Below are positions 41,681 through 54,959 of a DNA stretch of 64,000 nucleotides, piece by piece. The DNA is from Macrobrachium rosenbergii (taxonomy: Eukaryota > Arthropoda > Malacostraca > Decapoda > Palaemonidae), in NCBI RefSeq assembly GCF_040412425.1, contig NC_089789.1:31307106-31371105 (forward strand). Direction: 5' to 3'. A model generated the notes under the pieces. It searched no databases. It saw only the letters and a program-made list of their open reading frames with translations, and was not told the origin of the DNA. The position numbers were made by a program, and so were the translations under genes. Numbering within the stretch: position 1 is the first letter of the stretch; each line of letters starts with the position of its first letter.

Positions 41681-42130
41681 ACTGACGTAACGGAAATTCT
41701 GCAGCTCTTCACCGCGTAATGGGATAGCTATAATTACCAAGCTCCAGCACAGACGCATGTCTACATAAAATGACTTACTCGAAATTATTAGGTTTTGTAC
41801 AGAATAAAGACATAATGGCGAATCTGACATGGCTAAGCCGCAAGAAACAAACGGCCAAAGGTCTGGAAAATAACTTTGTACTTGTAGTCACTTGACTTTA
41901 AAACCAAAATTTGTAGTTTACCAAAATGATGTATTTGAAATGGCTAAGTTTTAGAAATAAAGTCGTGCAGGAAAATATCGAAGCGTTACAGAAAATATTA
42001 CTTATCTGAAATTGGTAGCTTTGATTCCTATTTTCAAGCTGAAAACAGGAGTATTTGAGAAGTTGGGCATATGTCAACATGGGCACTTGCTGGAATGAAA
42101 CTGATACGTGAAACCGGTTCCCATTTCCAG

Positions 42131-42197
42131 ATGAAGGTGAAGATGGCAGAACCAAAGCTGTTGGTTTTCTTAATCGTCTGTGTTCATTACTTCTATG
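42131..42197 (+). CDS. IR exon 1 (signal peptide)
   Basis: Starts at ATG and encodes [20 protein letters not shown]..., a basic start followed by a hydrophobic core, typical of a secretion signal. It ends in phase 1 at donor gtaagc (42198). An acceptor-like tttccag sits directly before the ATG, so a 5'UTR exon may be spliced on. The in-frame ATG at residue 5 is an alternative start. Confidence 0.75.
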
Positions 42198-45100
42198 GTA
42201 AGCATTGTTTATGAAATAAGTTCCACTCTGACTTAAAGTTCCTGAAAAAGAGCAACGGGATTTTGGGTCATAAGCGTTAGTCGAGATTTTAAAAAGTGCT
42301 GTAAAAAGACTATTTTTGTTTTTGTTCACACGCTAAAGCATGTAAACAAAACTTGCATGCATAAATGTATCTGTTTCGATAATTTTTTTGGGTAATTCTT
42401 GTTGTATTTTAGCTTATAAGAGGCTATTTTTTATCGTCATATGTTTTGCCCGATTTCATTTCAATATTTGTTATCTATTTTTTTATGATAATTTTTATTA
42501 TATTTCATTCTTTAGGGTAATGTTTTCATTAAAGCAATTCTAGTCAGTAATCTTTGCCCTGTTTGACCACGTGTTATCAATTACTCTGAGATTTTGTTTT
42601 TATCTTTTATAATTTCTTCGTTTTGTGGATCTTATTATTGTTTTTAAAAGAAATAACAGTAAAAATGGACTTCAAATTACAGACGACGAGCTTGAAATTA
42701 TCACGCATTAAGCAAAATTATATAAAATTATAATATTTGAAGTGACTTACTCATGATAATAGTACGCTTTTAGTAACAGAATTTTACACAAAGTAATGAC
42801 AAAATTTGAATTACTCACCTCTGCTCAAAATCTTTTCTAATTTTTCTTAGCTACCGGAGACACCTGCAGCTCTCGGCGACGCCAAGAGGGCGAACTTCTC
42901 TTCGGAAGGGATTCACCCACAAAACGAAGCCCCGTACAAAGAGAGGAAGGAGATACGTGCTCAAGAAAGCGAACCCCGCATCAATCTGATTTCCTTTCGT
43001 CTCCGAACAACGGGGAAAACTCTTCTCCCGCAAGATACAGTTCACAAGACTTGACGTCAGTGGAAGAGGCATCCGTTAACAACGGCAAGAAAAGCCATCT
43101 CCTTCAGCATTTCCAGCCATCGGTTCTTGAAGCAACTTTCGAAGTCACGGAGGAGCAACTCGGCCAGCGATCAGCAGAAGTTCTCACGGAGATTGGGGCT
43201 TTGTCGGTAGCGATCGTAACCCAGGAACATTACGGTAAGGAATTTAATTGTTGAGGTCACTGTTGATTACTAATGAATTGGTTTTCTGTCGTTAAAGGCG
43301 TCCTCCATTCATGTTTAAACAGTAGCTCTGTCAGTTGTAAAAAGACCTTATGCAAGTGGCCTGTATTGAATAGTTTCGACTGTACAGTACTTGATTTCTT
43401 TTCACAGATGTTATTCAAAATGTTAATCACTGCGAAATTATTCGAATCCTTTCACAGAACACAATAATGGGTTCTCACTTGAGTTTATCTCATTTCATAA
43501 AATGTCCAGACGGTTTAATTTAAATTTTTTTTTTTTTATGAAATCAACTACAGTCTCAGCGTGTCTTCTCTAACGTAAGGTCATCCATTTCTATAGTCGT
43601 GAGTCTTCTTTGACCCGTAGGGGGTAGTGCCGTCAGTGCACCTCACGCGGCGCGCTGTAGGCATTACTCAAGGTTCTTTGCAGCGTCCCTTCGGCCCTAG
43701 CTGCAACCCCTTTCATTCCTTTTACTGTACCTCTGTTCATATTCTCTTTCTTCTATCATACTTTCCACTCTCTCCTAACAATTGCTTAATGGGGCAACTG
43801 CGAGGTTTTCCTCCTGTTACACCTTTCAAACCCTTTTACTCTCAATTTCCATTTCAGCGCTGAATGACCTTATAGGTTCTAGCACTTGGCATTGGCCCTA
43901 AATTTTATATTCCATTCCATTTAACAGTCTCTCTCTCTCTCTCTTTTTTTTTTTTTTTTTTTACTAGATACGTACGAACTTGAAGTTCTGCGACATCTTG
44001 GTGCCCGGGGCATCTCGGCGTGTGTCTTCGCTTCCATCACCTCGCTTTCGGGCGCCATCATGACTGAACCGGACCAAGGTCACTGCTTTCAAAGACGACA
44101 CTGGACCGTCATACTCCTGGGTACTCCCGGATGGGCATCGGGCATCATCACCTCTGCCAAGAAACGGGGTTTATACGATTCGGTCAGTGATCTTGAGATT
44201 GTATGGTTGTTAAATCTCTATCTATCTATCTATCTATAAACTAGTGAAAATAACAACGTTGAAGTCGACAAGCAAATTAACAAAAAGTCGTCAGAGAAGA
44301 CAAAAGATAACAAACGAGAAATAAAATGACCAGGAAAATACAATTGTACAAGAAAGAAAACTGAAGGAAAGGTCAACCAACAGCATCAGATTAAAAAAAA
44401 TTCAAGTGAAACTGAAAGCTCCGCTCACCAGAAATACGAGTATCGACTTGTTTATTAGTCCTTCAAACCACTTGCTTTCAGAATGTGGCATTCTCTTTCC
44501 TCCTCTGTATTCCCTAAACTAACCTCCTCGTTCGTAACCGATCTTGGAGTTGGTGGCTGTGAACCTCTTCTCTTGATGGTAGAAATCTTATTATCGCATC
44601 TTACTATGAGATCTTATCAACTGGGGCAAATCATAAAATACGACACTGATTGAGGGATTTTTTTCCGCTTCCTTCCTTAACAGTTTCGTGTTAATGTTAG
44701 AAAATCATTATTATCATAACTGATTTTCTCATCTTAACTTTAGGTGTATTGCTGGCGTCTTATTTGAAGTGATGGCCTGGCTTCTCTCTCTCTCTCTGGT
44801 CTGTGTATTTGTCTCTAGCTCTGAAGACTTTCTCTAAGTAAAGTACTTAGAGAACTACCTGCTACATTACTTTTCACTTGTTACACAGAGTCTCCTCCTT
44901 CACTTTGATGACTTTTCCCGTAACTTCATGTTTAAAAAATGCTACAATTTCCATGATTCCCTTTCAGAGAGTACACTGGGTAGCGCTCGTTGTAGGTGGG
45001 ACGGATACTGTCACGTCGACCCTTCATTCGTATGGAGCCTTGCATCGTATCACCTGGCTGCGATGGACCCAACGAGCGAATGGTAAATCATAATTCAAGT

Positions 45101-47871
45101 AATTCATGTTAACTCTCATTAATGGGAATCCACGGTAAAAAATGTTGATATTTATTTAAATAATGAAAAACCATACCAGACGATCGAGCGCTCGTTTTTC
45201 TGGTGCTGAGTAAACAAATAGCTCTTGGTATTATCCGATTTTTGTATATGTCCACTCGATAACAATAGTGAAGCAACAGTTTTCGTTAGCTTTCGTTCAT
45301 CGAATTTCCCATTTTTTTTATCGAAAAATCATACTCTCGCTAAATGCACTCTACAATATGACCATATAATGTAAATTATATCATACATATCAAATCTGAA
45401 AGATTAAAACGTTTAGATACTTGATAATACCGCATATGTACGAAGCAATTGGAATTTCTTACATGATTTTGTTCATAGAGATCTGGAAGATAGGGCGCGG
45501 ACTGCTGCTTGTGTTACTCCGTATCATGACGACAATACTTATTCGTTTCCTTTATGGACAGGATTATTACTGCATCATCATCAGTACACAAACTAAATTA
45601 CAGTTCTTGGCACCTGATTTTTCATGTGAAGGTAGCTGCTACACAGAAAAAACCTGATTTTTCTTCCATATTTGAGTATTTTGTTCCCACAACAGTAGGT
45701 GCACGGTAAAACGTAACATGCGTTAGCGGCTGGGAGCGGACTTTTCATTCCCGTGCACATTTTAAGCCTTAACATCTCAATCATTTATTAACCAGGGTTG
45801 ACGTTGTCAACAATCGCTTACTCTCCAACAGCAGAGTCGATAAATCTCTGTTAAGTGTTCCGATCAGACGGAATATGCTAGAAAATCTAGAATTATGCCA
45901 GCCCAGACCTGCTCAGAAGATGCCAGAGTGCCGCTCCCCCGGACAGTGTCGGCCAGGGCGGACCGCCACCCCCCACCCCCTTAGTTACGCCACTGCATTT
46001 GGTCTTTCATCTTGAAGTAATCAATCTACTCGTACACGAAATCCCTGTCGAATTGTCTTTCAGATCAGAGAACTATAAATGAAGAATCATGGTACCTTCT
46101 TTTTCTTTCAAAAAAATAAAAGATACCTCTGCATGGTTACCTGGCCCTTTTTTTCAAAATATTCAAACTGCAAATAAAAGGGGGAAGGGGAAATAAAATC
46201 TGGGGTACCTGCCATATCTTATCAGTATTTGAGGTAAAGGATGGGCTACCTTACCCAAACATTCAAAACACTATAACAACTCTGGCCGTCTGGCCTGTTA
46301 GATTAGGATATTTTTAATAAGAAAACTGACTACCTGGTGTTTCAAGGCAGATAGGTCACTTATATTACTTATATGCCCGTTCATTCACTTCTATTTCTTG
46401 AGGATTTCCAGTCACAAACATGTCATATGGGGTCATGAAAAGACACCAGAACATCTTCAGTAGAACAGGACAATAAATTCATATGCCCAAACACTGAATT
46501 TTTCGAGCAAAGTGGCCATCTTGAAAAATGGCTGCCATGCTGAAACTTCAAGTAGTTCGTAGTTTCCCGTTAAAGCGACTAATGTGAAGTATCCATAACA
46601 ATGTTTTCGTTTGCATCATCATCAGAGCGAATGAAATCAGTTATTCAGACTTCTAATTTACAAGATCTTCAGATATTATACCAGTGATTCAAACAGGCTG
46701 GACTGTGCTCATCACTGTAGCAACCAGCGATGGTTTCACCGTCCGTGAAGCTGCTCGATGGGACAACGAGAATAAAACTGGCCTTAATTTTTCGTCCAGA
46801 ATTTCTTCTCGACTTTCGTCAGTGGAGACGATACGTTCCCGAGTAAGATGTGACGCCAGTTTTCAGTATTAAATGAGTCGGTCAAACAATGTCAAGAAAG
46901 AATGGTCTGGTTAATAATCGACTACGTAAGCGTAAGGGAGACATAAAAACTGGTTAATTTTTCTCTTCTCTCTTAGTCTTCTCTCTCTCTCTCATTTACT
47001 GTAACACAGGGCCCTCATGGCTACACTAAAATTGCAGAACAGATTTCTTGGTTCATTAACCTTGATGTTTGCAAGTTGAAGAAGTTAACATACCTTGATT
47101 TTTAAAGTTACGCACATCTCAGCTCTTGTGTATGAATATTTGCATGAATATTTTTTCAACTCATTATTTCATATTTGTTATTTTTGTCCGCAATTTACTA
47201 AAGGCCTTTTCTCTTGGTTCTGTTTTCGTCAAAATCTTTTGTTCTACAGAAACTTGACCATTATGCCTGTTAGGCTTGCTTGGTATGCAATTCAGCTCTT
47301 TCAGGAATTAGATTACCTCAGTCAGCCACCAAACTTTCACGGTATTGTCTCCGGGAATTTTTCCAGAATTTCAACAGCATTTCTTAAATAATTTTGTTTG
47401 CAGCTCTTGCGTTCGGTATTTGTGTGTGATTGCAACTGTAGTTTATAGTGATATTTGGAATAATTGCAGCTTTAGCTTCCAATATTTACCTCCCAACTAT
47501 TACTTCTTAGTGTAAGTGTGGGGCTTTCTTTAGATCCTTGTGTTTCTTGGATCTCTATCTTGCTGTCCAACCACTCCAACTCCCTCTTTTCACTCTCTTG
47601 AGTACTGAATGGCCAAAAGCGCCCCAGTGCTTGGCTTTACAACCTGAATTTCATAAATAATATCTAATTTTGTACATACATATATATTTATGTGTATTTA
47701 TATAAAAATATATATATGTATGTATATGTATACTGTACATATACATACATATATATTATATATAAATGTATATATATATGTGTGTGTGTGTGTTTGAAGT
47801 AAATATTAGATTTGATTTATGAAATTCAGGTTGTCAAGTCAAGCACTGGAGCACTTTTGGTCATTTATCGC

Positions 47872-47961
<90 letters not shown>

Positions 47962-49149
47962 CATACACATATACATATACATACATATTTATATATACAT
48001 GTATGTATGGATGTATTTTTTTTTTTGTGATTGCAGCTGTTATTACCGAAGACGTTGGGGTCTGTTACTATCTGTCAGACGGGAAAACGACAACATGCAC
48101 CGGGTACGTAGGAAAAATACTGACGGCTATCGCCAAGTCGCTCAACATGTCCATCCACAACTGGAAAGTGCTGAAATGCGGGGATCCTGGCAAACCCGGC
48201 GAGCGGGTCGACGTCATAGCTAACGACGTAAGACTTCTAGAATCTCTTCATTTATTTGTTTTCTTCTTTCCCTTTTGTTATGAAGCTCGCCTCTTTGCAT
48301 TTGCCTCCTCCCGACGCAGCTTCCCTATTTTTGGGTTTTCGTTTTCGTTCTCGTCAATATTATTTGCTCAGTCTCATCCCCACATTTTCATTTACGTACG
48401 ATTATCTCCTTCTCTTTCCCCATGAATTACTTATTCTGCATCTTGGAATATAAAATTTAGGCCAAAGGCCAAGCACTGGGACCTATGGGGTCATTCAGCG
48501 CTGAAAGGGAAACTGAGAGTAAAAAGGTTTGAAAGGTGTAACAGGAAGAAAGCCTCGCAGTTGCACTATGCAACAATTGTTAGGAAAGGGTGGAAAGTAA
48601 GATGGAAGAAAGCGAATATGAACGGAAGGGTAGAAAACTGAACGAAAGGGGTTGCAACTAGGGGCCGAAAGAACGCTGTAAAGAACCTTACGTTATGCCT
48701 ACAGTGCACCGCGAGAGGTGCACTTACAGTATTACCGCCCTACGTGGTATTCTGTATCTTGTATATCTGCAAACAGTCGTCTCTTTTGCCCAGCAACTGA
48801 GCTTCAAACAATCTCCTTTTTATCAATAAATGTCACCCCTCATTTATTCATCCTAACTCACAAGTAATTTCTTCAACCTTTATATGTGCCTATTCCAAAA
48901 GCACTTCCTGAAGACTCAGTGACTCCATTGTTGGGTATCGCATATACCTCTCAACCTTTCTCCCACTTCGGTACCTTGAAAATGTTCCCATAATAATTAT
49001 CCAACTTCTTCATGGGTTCAATTCCCGCTTCTCTCGTGTCAGACTTACAGTACTTGTCTCTTTACATTTAGAATAACATTTTGAACTCTGCATCTCTGTT
49101 TATATATACCTCCTATTTTCACTTTTGTATCGTACACTGCCTCACTCTC

Positions 49150-49205
<56 letters not shown>

Positions 49206-49473
49206 ACTAAAATAGACAATTACTAAAATACACACTTACATACATACTACATAATACCTGTATATATATGTACACACACTTATAATTACATATATATATA
49301 TATATATATATATATACTATTGTATATATATACATATATATATATACACACACATATATATATTATATATATATATATATAAATTTCTGACTCACATCAG
49401 GATCACACTTTCAACTGAAAGGCAAGGGCGTGAGTCAGAAATTTATTTCTATTCCACACGTGATTGTGTGTTG

Positions 49474-49550
<77 letters not shown>

Positions 49551-50591
49551 ATATATTCACCTGGGCAGGATGCGGATATTTCCATGGGGACCTGTTCCAT
49601 GACGGCGGAGAGACTCCAGGCCATAGCCTTCACCGACTTCTTCATCGTCTTCAGGTCGAGCATTTGCTCCTCTGAGCCAAAGGCCATGCTGAACCCACTC
49701 CTCATTCTGAGCGTCTTCAATTGGGGCGTGAGTAACCAAAATAATTTTCCTTCTTGCGTTTTATTTCACTTCCAGTGGAAAGGAAGGATAAATGCTGAAT
49801 TCATAACAGAAATCTCTCTCTCTCTCTCTCTCTCTCTATTTTACTGTCAAACAATATGAAATTTCGGAAGCGTACGGGAACCTAAAGACTTAGGGGGGAA
49901 TTGCAGACTGCAGTTACGGTTCAAATATGTAAACTGAACACAACCATTCAGTGGGTTTCCCTCTCTCCCTCTCACGTCTCATTTGTTCCTGTTCCTTATT
50001 TTCCATCTCGTATAACGTGCCAACCTCGAGAAGGTATAGGACCATCGTTTCCTCCAAAGCAATCCTCACTCTTTTTTCTCTCTCCTCTTGGTTTCCTCAA
50101 GCGTGGGCTACTTAAGGGCATTTAGCGTCCTGCCCCATTGACCTTTGCATTAAAAACGCAAGAAAGAAGAAGTGAGCCAGTCCTCTTTTTTTCAGACCTG
50201 GCTAGCAATCGTGGCATTCATCTGCGTGGTTGGCTTCTCACTCTGGGTCGTGGAAGAAGTGATCTCCTTGGTCGAAGATTCTGCAAAGTACTCCCTTGAA
50301 GTTTACCTCTTTATCGTCTTTAAGGCACTGCTTTATCAAGGTAAATGCATCGAGAATTGAGATATTTACATCTGCAAATACTGCATCTGCTACTACTGCG
50401 ACTTTTAATAGTCATCATCACGTTAGTGGACTATTAATTTATTTTTCTTTTCGACTAGGCAGCGAAGAGCAGCCTAACAGCTTGAGTGGGCGAACGGTTG
50501 CAGCTGTGAGCTGTTTCGTCATCATCACCTTAGCTGGTGTTTACTCCGGAAACCTTACTGCTTGGCTTTCGATTCCAAGGTCAGTCATCTG

Positions 50592-50662
<71 letters not shown>

Positions 50663-50759
50663 GGTATTGAATGGCAATGCGTTCAATTTAGATAATTAAA
50701 TAATAGTTGCAACTCGCCTCTCTGTCTTAAAGGTTTCAGTATGCTTAATTTCATATTGT

Positions 50760-50839
<80 letters not shown>

Positions 50840-52715
50840 GTTAAAGGCTCTGGTGTTCAATGCAAATAATAGGGCAGTTCAGTTTACGATGCGAAGTTAT
50901 CAATGGCATCACTTCAGGTTTCAACTTACTTTAATTTAACTTGCCTCTTTTCGTAATGGAAATGTTTATAACTTTTAGTGTAAAGAGCTATCTTCCGTTA
51001 TTAGATCCTACTGGAGGGACATAATGTTACATAAAAATCACTGGCTTACTCCACTAGATTCTATTGTTCATGTCTTGCACGTTATGTTACCGTTTGTGTA
51101 AAAACGTAATAATTAGACTTTCTCGAAAACCTAAAACTGTATATTGAAGTCATCATGCTACCTTTAAAATCGAAGATATAATGATCATACTTTCTGAAAA
51201 TGTAGCAGGTATAATAATGATTATATTTCCGAAACGTAACAAATAAGATCATTTTACTATCAGAAAATGTAACAAATATATTGATATTTTCCAGAAAGGT
51301 AACAAGTATAATGATTATACTTTCCGAAAACGTAACAATATAATGATTTTGCCTCCGTAACAAATATAATGGTCATACTTTCCGAAAGCGTAACAATATA
51401 ATGATTATGCTTCCTGAAAACGTAACAAATACAATGATCATACTGTCCGAAAACGTAGAAAATATAATGATCACACTTTCCGAAAACGTAACAGATATAA
51501 TGATCATGCTTTTCGAAAACGTAACAAATACAGTTATCATACTTAACGAAAACGTAACAAATATAATGGTCATCCTTTACGAAAACGTAACAAATATAAT
51601 GCTCATACTTTCATAAAACGTAGCAAATATAATGATCATACTTTCCGAAAACGTAAACAGATATAATGACTATGCTTCCTGAAAACACAACAAACACAAC
51701 AATATAACTTTTCGAAAACGCAACAAATATAATACTCATACTTTCCGAAAGCTTAGAAATGAACTAATTAGTCTTGCTTCCGAGAAACAGACTGAAATCT
51801 CTTCTCTCCAGATACGAAAGGCCGGTCAATTCTCTCCTGGATCTGGTGAAAAGAAAGGATCTGATCCCCTACGTAATTCCCGACGATCCTAACCATCAGC
51901 TGTTCAAGGTTAGTGTTTGATCAGCCTCTTCAGCCTTACAGTAAAACTTCCGGCAGATTTAAAGCGTAAATAATCTCCATAATATCAAAAGTTCTTAGGT
52001 GTCATTTACGGGGAATGGCCGATTTTTGAGCTGGAAAATCAAGTTCTAGAAGGTTATCGTACATTTGTGCTACTGAGGAAGATAGATGCCGCATAAAATG
52101 AAACAAATGTAAATAGATACTGACGACAAAGTAATGTGTTCTTTGTTTGTGTTTTTTTTATCTAGTTGGCAACTCTCCACTGCACACTGTTTCCACAGCT
52201 ATCATCAAGAATTAAGTTGTTTTTCTACCTTCCAGAATGAAACGGAAGGGGTTCTCGGCATCATAAACAGGCGCTTAGTTCCTACAACCACAATAAATAC
52301 AGATGACTTCGCTCGCAGTATCATTTACGGAAAAGCAGTATATTTCAGTAAGATCATTTTTCTGTCCCTAATTAGACATTTTGGCCAAAGGATGTTTGAC
52401 TGTGTGACGGAGACACCAGATAACAGACAATTAAAATGGGAGTATGTAACAGCTTCACTGAATGACTTTCCACTGCAAGGAAACATGTACTGTGTTGTTA
52501 CCAAACTATATTCACTCATCTCGATTTTGCAATAACTTCATTGCATGTAATATTATTACAATTGCTATTCATTATTTACATTTTCTGTTGCAAATTGGGA
52601 GCTGAAGAGGTTTTGAGAAGCCTGGACACGAATTTTTAACACAGAAACTATCGTGGATTTTATTTGTCAATAAACATTCTGATTTTAAAGAAATATATAT
52701 TCTTCTTCATTATTA

Positions 52716-52761
<46 letters not shown>

Positions 52762-52861
52762 TACACACACACACACACACGTGTATGGTGTAGTGGCCAG
52801 CGCCCTTGCGTTTCGATTGAAAGACCTGGGTTCGAACCTGATGTGAGTCAGAAATTATTTA

Positions 52862-52931
<70 letters not shown>

Positions 52932-54356
52932 GATGTCATTATGTAAACAATGAAACCAACTTTCTCTACGTTGATCAGTTGGGAGAAGTAGCTGATTGAT
53001 CAAGCTGGCGAAAGCGTGCCCGTACCAAGCATAATCTTCCGTATACTACTTCCTATACTGTACATCTGGTAATTACTTTGAAACGATGTTATTTACCGTC
53101 ATCATTATTATAACATTCATTAGACCCAAACCTTATGAAGGGAAACGATCTAATCCCCACTCCAGTAGACTGAAAATCACCCACTCCTATAATGCAGCCT
53201 TGCAATACCCTTGGAATGCGCCTTAAAACTAATTATATATTTATACATATCTTTGAATAGCCTTCTGCAGTATGGATGGTTATTGCTTTCAAATAAACAT
53301 AAACTTATCTATTTGACAATAAAGCCATATGATGAAAGATATAGTTTCCTGTCTGCGACTTAAATTTATTAATTTGAATTTATTTTTGTATATATATTGG
53401 CCTTTTTCTCCCGTTATGTTTATATTTAATTTTATTGTTAATCTGTATCACTAGTTACCTGTAAAATTATCCGTCGTATCACCCGTCTTTTATCGTGATT
53501 ATTCACTCTACGGCCGTTCATCTTTTCTCTAATTCATTTTTCCTTAATTCCTTATGTAGGTAGTTATTTGGTTATTCATGCGGTTGCTTATTGATCTATA
53601 GTTTTTTCTGTCCGCATTTTCTGTCAGCATTTTTTCTGTCCGCCCTCAGATCTTAAAAACCAATGAGGCTAGAGGGCTGCAAATTGGTATGTTGATCATC
53701 CACCCTCCAGTCATCAAATATACCAAATTGCAGCCCCCAGCCTCAGTAGTTTTTATTTCATTTAAGGTTAAAGTTAGACAATCGTGTTTCTGGCAACGAT
53801 ATATGACAGGCCACCACCGGGGCGTGTTTAAAGTTTCATGGGCCGCGACTCATACAACATTATACAGAGACCACCGAAAGATAGATCTATTTTCAGTGGC
53901 CTTGATTATACAATGTACAGAAAACTCGACTGCGCCGGAGAAACTTCGGCGCATTTTTTACTTGTTCTCTTTGTGTTTGATCTTATTACTATAATCTCAT
54001 GTAACAACGAATAAATGACTGAATGACTGGATTAGTTGAATTCACTTGTTTTCTTCTATTTATTTATTCATTTATCTATCTGTTTATTGATTTATCTATT
54101 TATTGCATTACAGACAGCGACCGCTCCCACTTCAATCGGGCTACGAGGCTCAACCAAGCCGAAGGAATTCAAGGATTTGCTCCCTGTAGGATTCACTTGT
54201 CCTCTCAGGACCTCTTTCAGACATACATAGGATTCATGATAAACAAGAATTCTTGGTTTAAGGAACAGATGAATCGGAAGTGAGTTTTCGGTCTCTTATA
54301 GTAGTCAGTACTAACATTTTTTTCTTTATTACGGATAAAGTTAGACGGATTTGTAG

Positions 54357-54390
<34 letters not shown>

Positions 54391-54629
54391 GCTTGCTGGC
54401 GTGCACTACGTGTGCTGGAACCCGGCGCTGCTGTCTCCCCTACTCTCCCGATCCCCTGCCTACCCTGCCCCCACCTGGGGCAGACAAACAGGTTTTCAGG
54501 AGGAAGGTGGATGTTTCCCCTACCCTCCTGTTCCCCTACCTACCCCGCCCCGGTTTGCAGGGGCTGGGTGGCTGTGTCATGTCTCCCCTTCTGTCACCTG
54601 GGGAAGGACAAACAAGATCCACTCGGATT

Positions 54630-54673
<44 letters not shown>

Positions 54674-54900
54674 GTACTTGTTTCTTTGGAAACAAAAATT
54701 TTTCACCCTTTTATTAATAGTGACGGTAATGAGAACAATTAATCTGTTTAAGTAGAAAATAATTTTGAATATTACTGTTGGGTAAAATGAAAAACCAGAA
54801 CTAATTAAAAATGACGAAACACTGATATATACCAAATCTATCCTAAAACAATCTCTTTAAAACGTAATCAACTTCCCAAACGAACCTAACCTAATTCTAG

Positions 54901-54959
<59 letters not shown>

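Larger units (their letters stand above)
45083..48036. other. IR intron 4 (~3 kb)
   Basis: Non-coding. Contains a probable DNA-transposon end at 45982-45996 (its complement begins cagtggcgtaactaaggggg, a start common to several hAT-like MITEs), palindrome P5 and (TA)n. Confidence 0.7.

Noticed and set aside
41898..42329. 143-codon minus-strand frame over IR exon 1
   Set aside because: Antisense to the signal-peptide exon and the repeat region around it; composition not protein-like and no domain.
51104..51760. CRISPR-like array
   Set aside because: Head-to-tail 33-bp units without unique spacers in a eukaryotic intron: a minisatellite.
52783..52855. A real tRNA gene
   Set aside because: A and B boxes are present, but the acceptor stem does not pair and the sequence runs into a body and microsatellite tail shared with a fragment at 49.4 kb, so it is a SINE.
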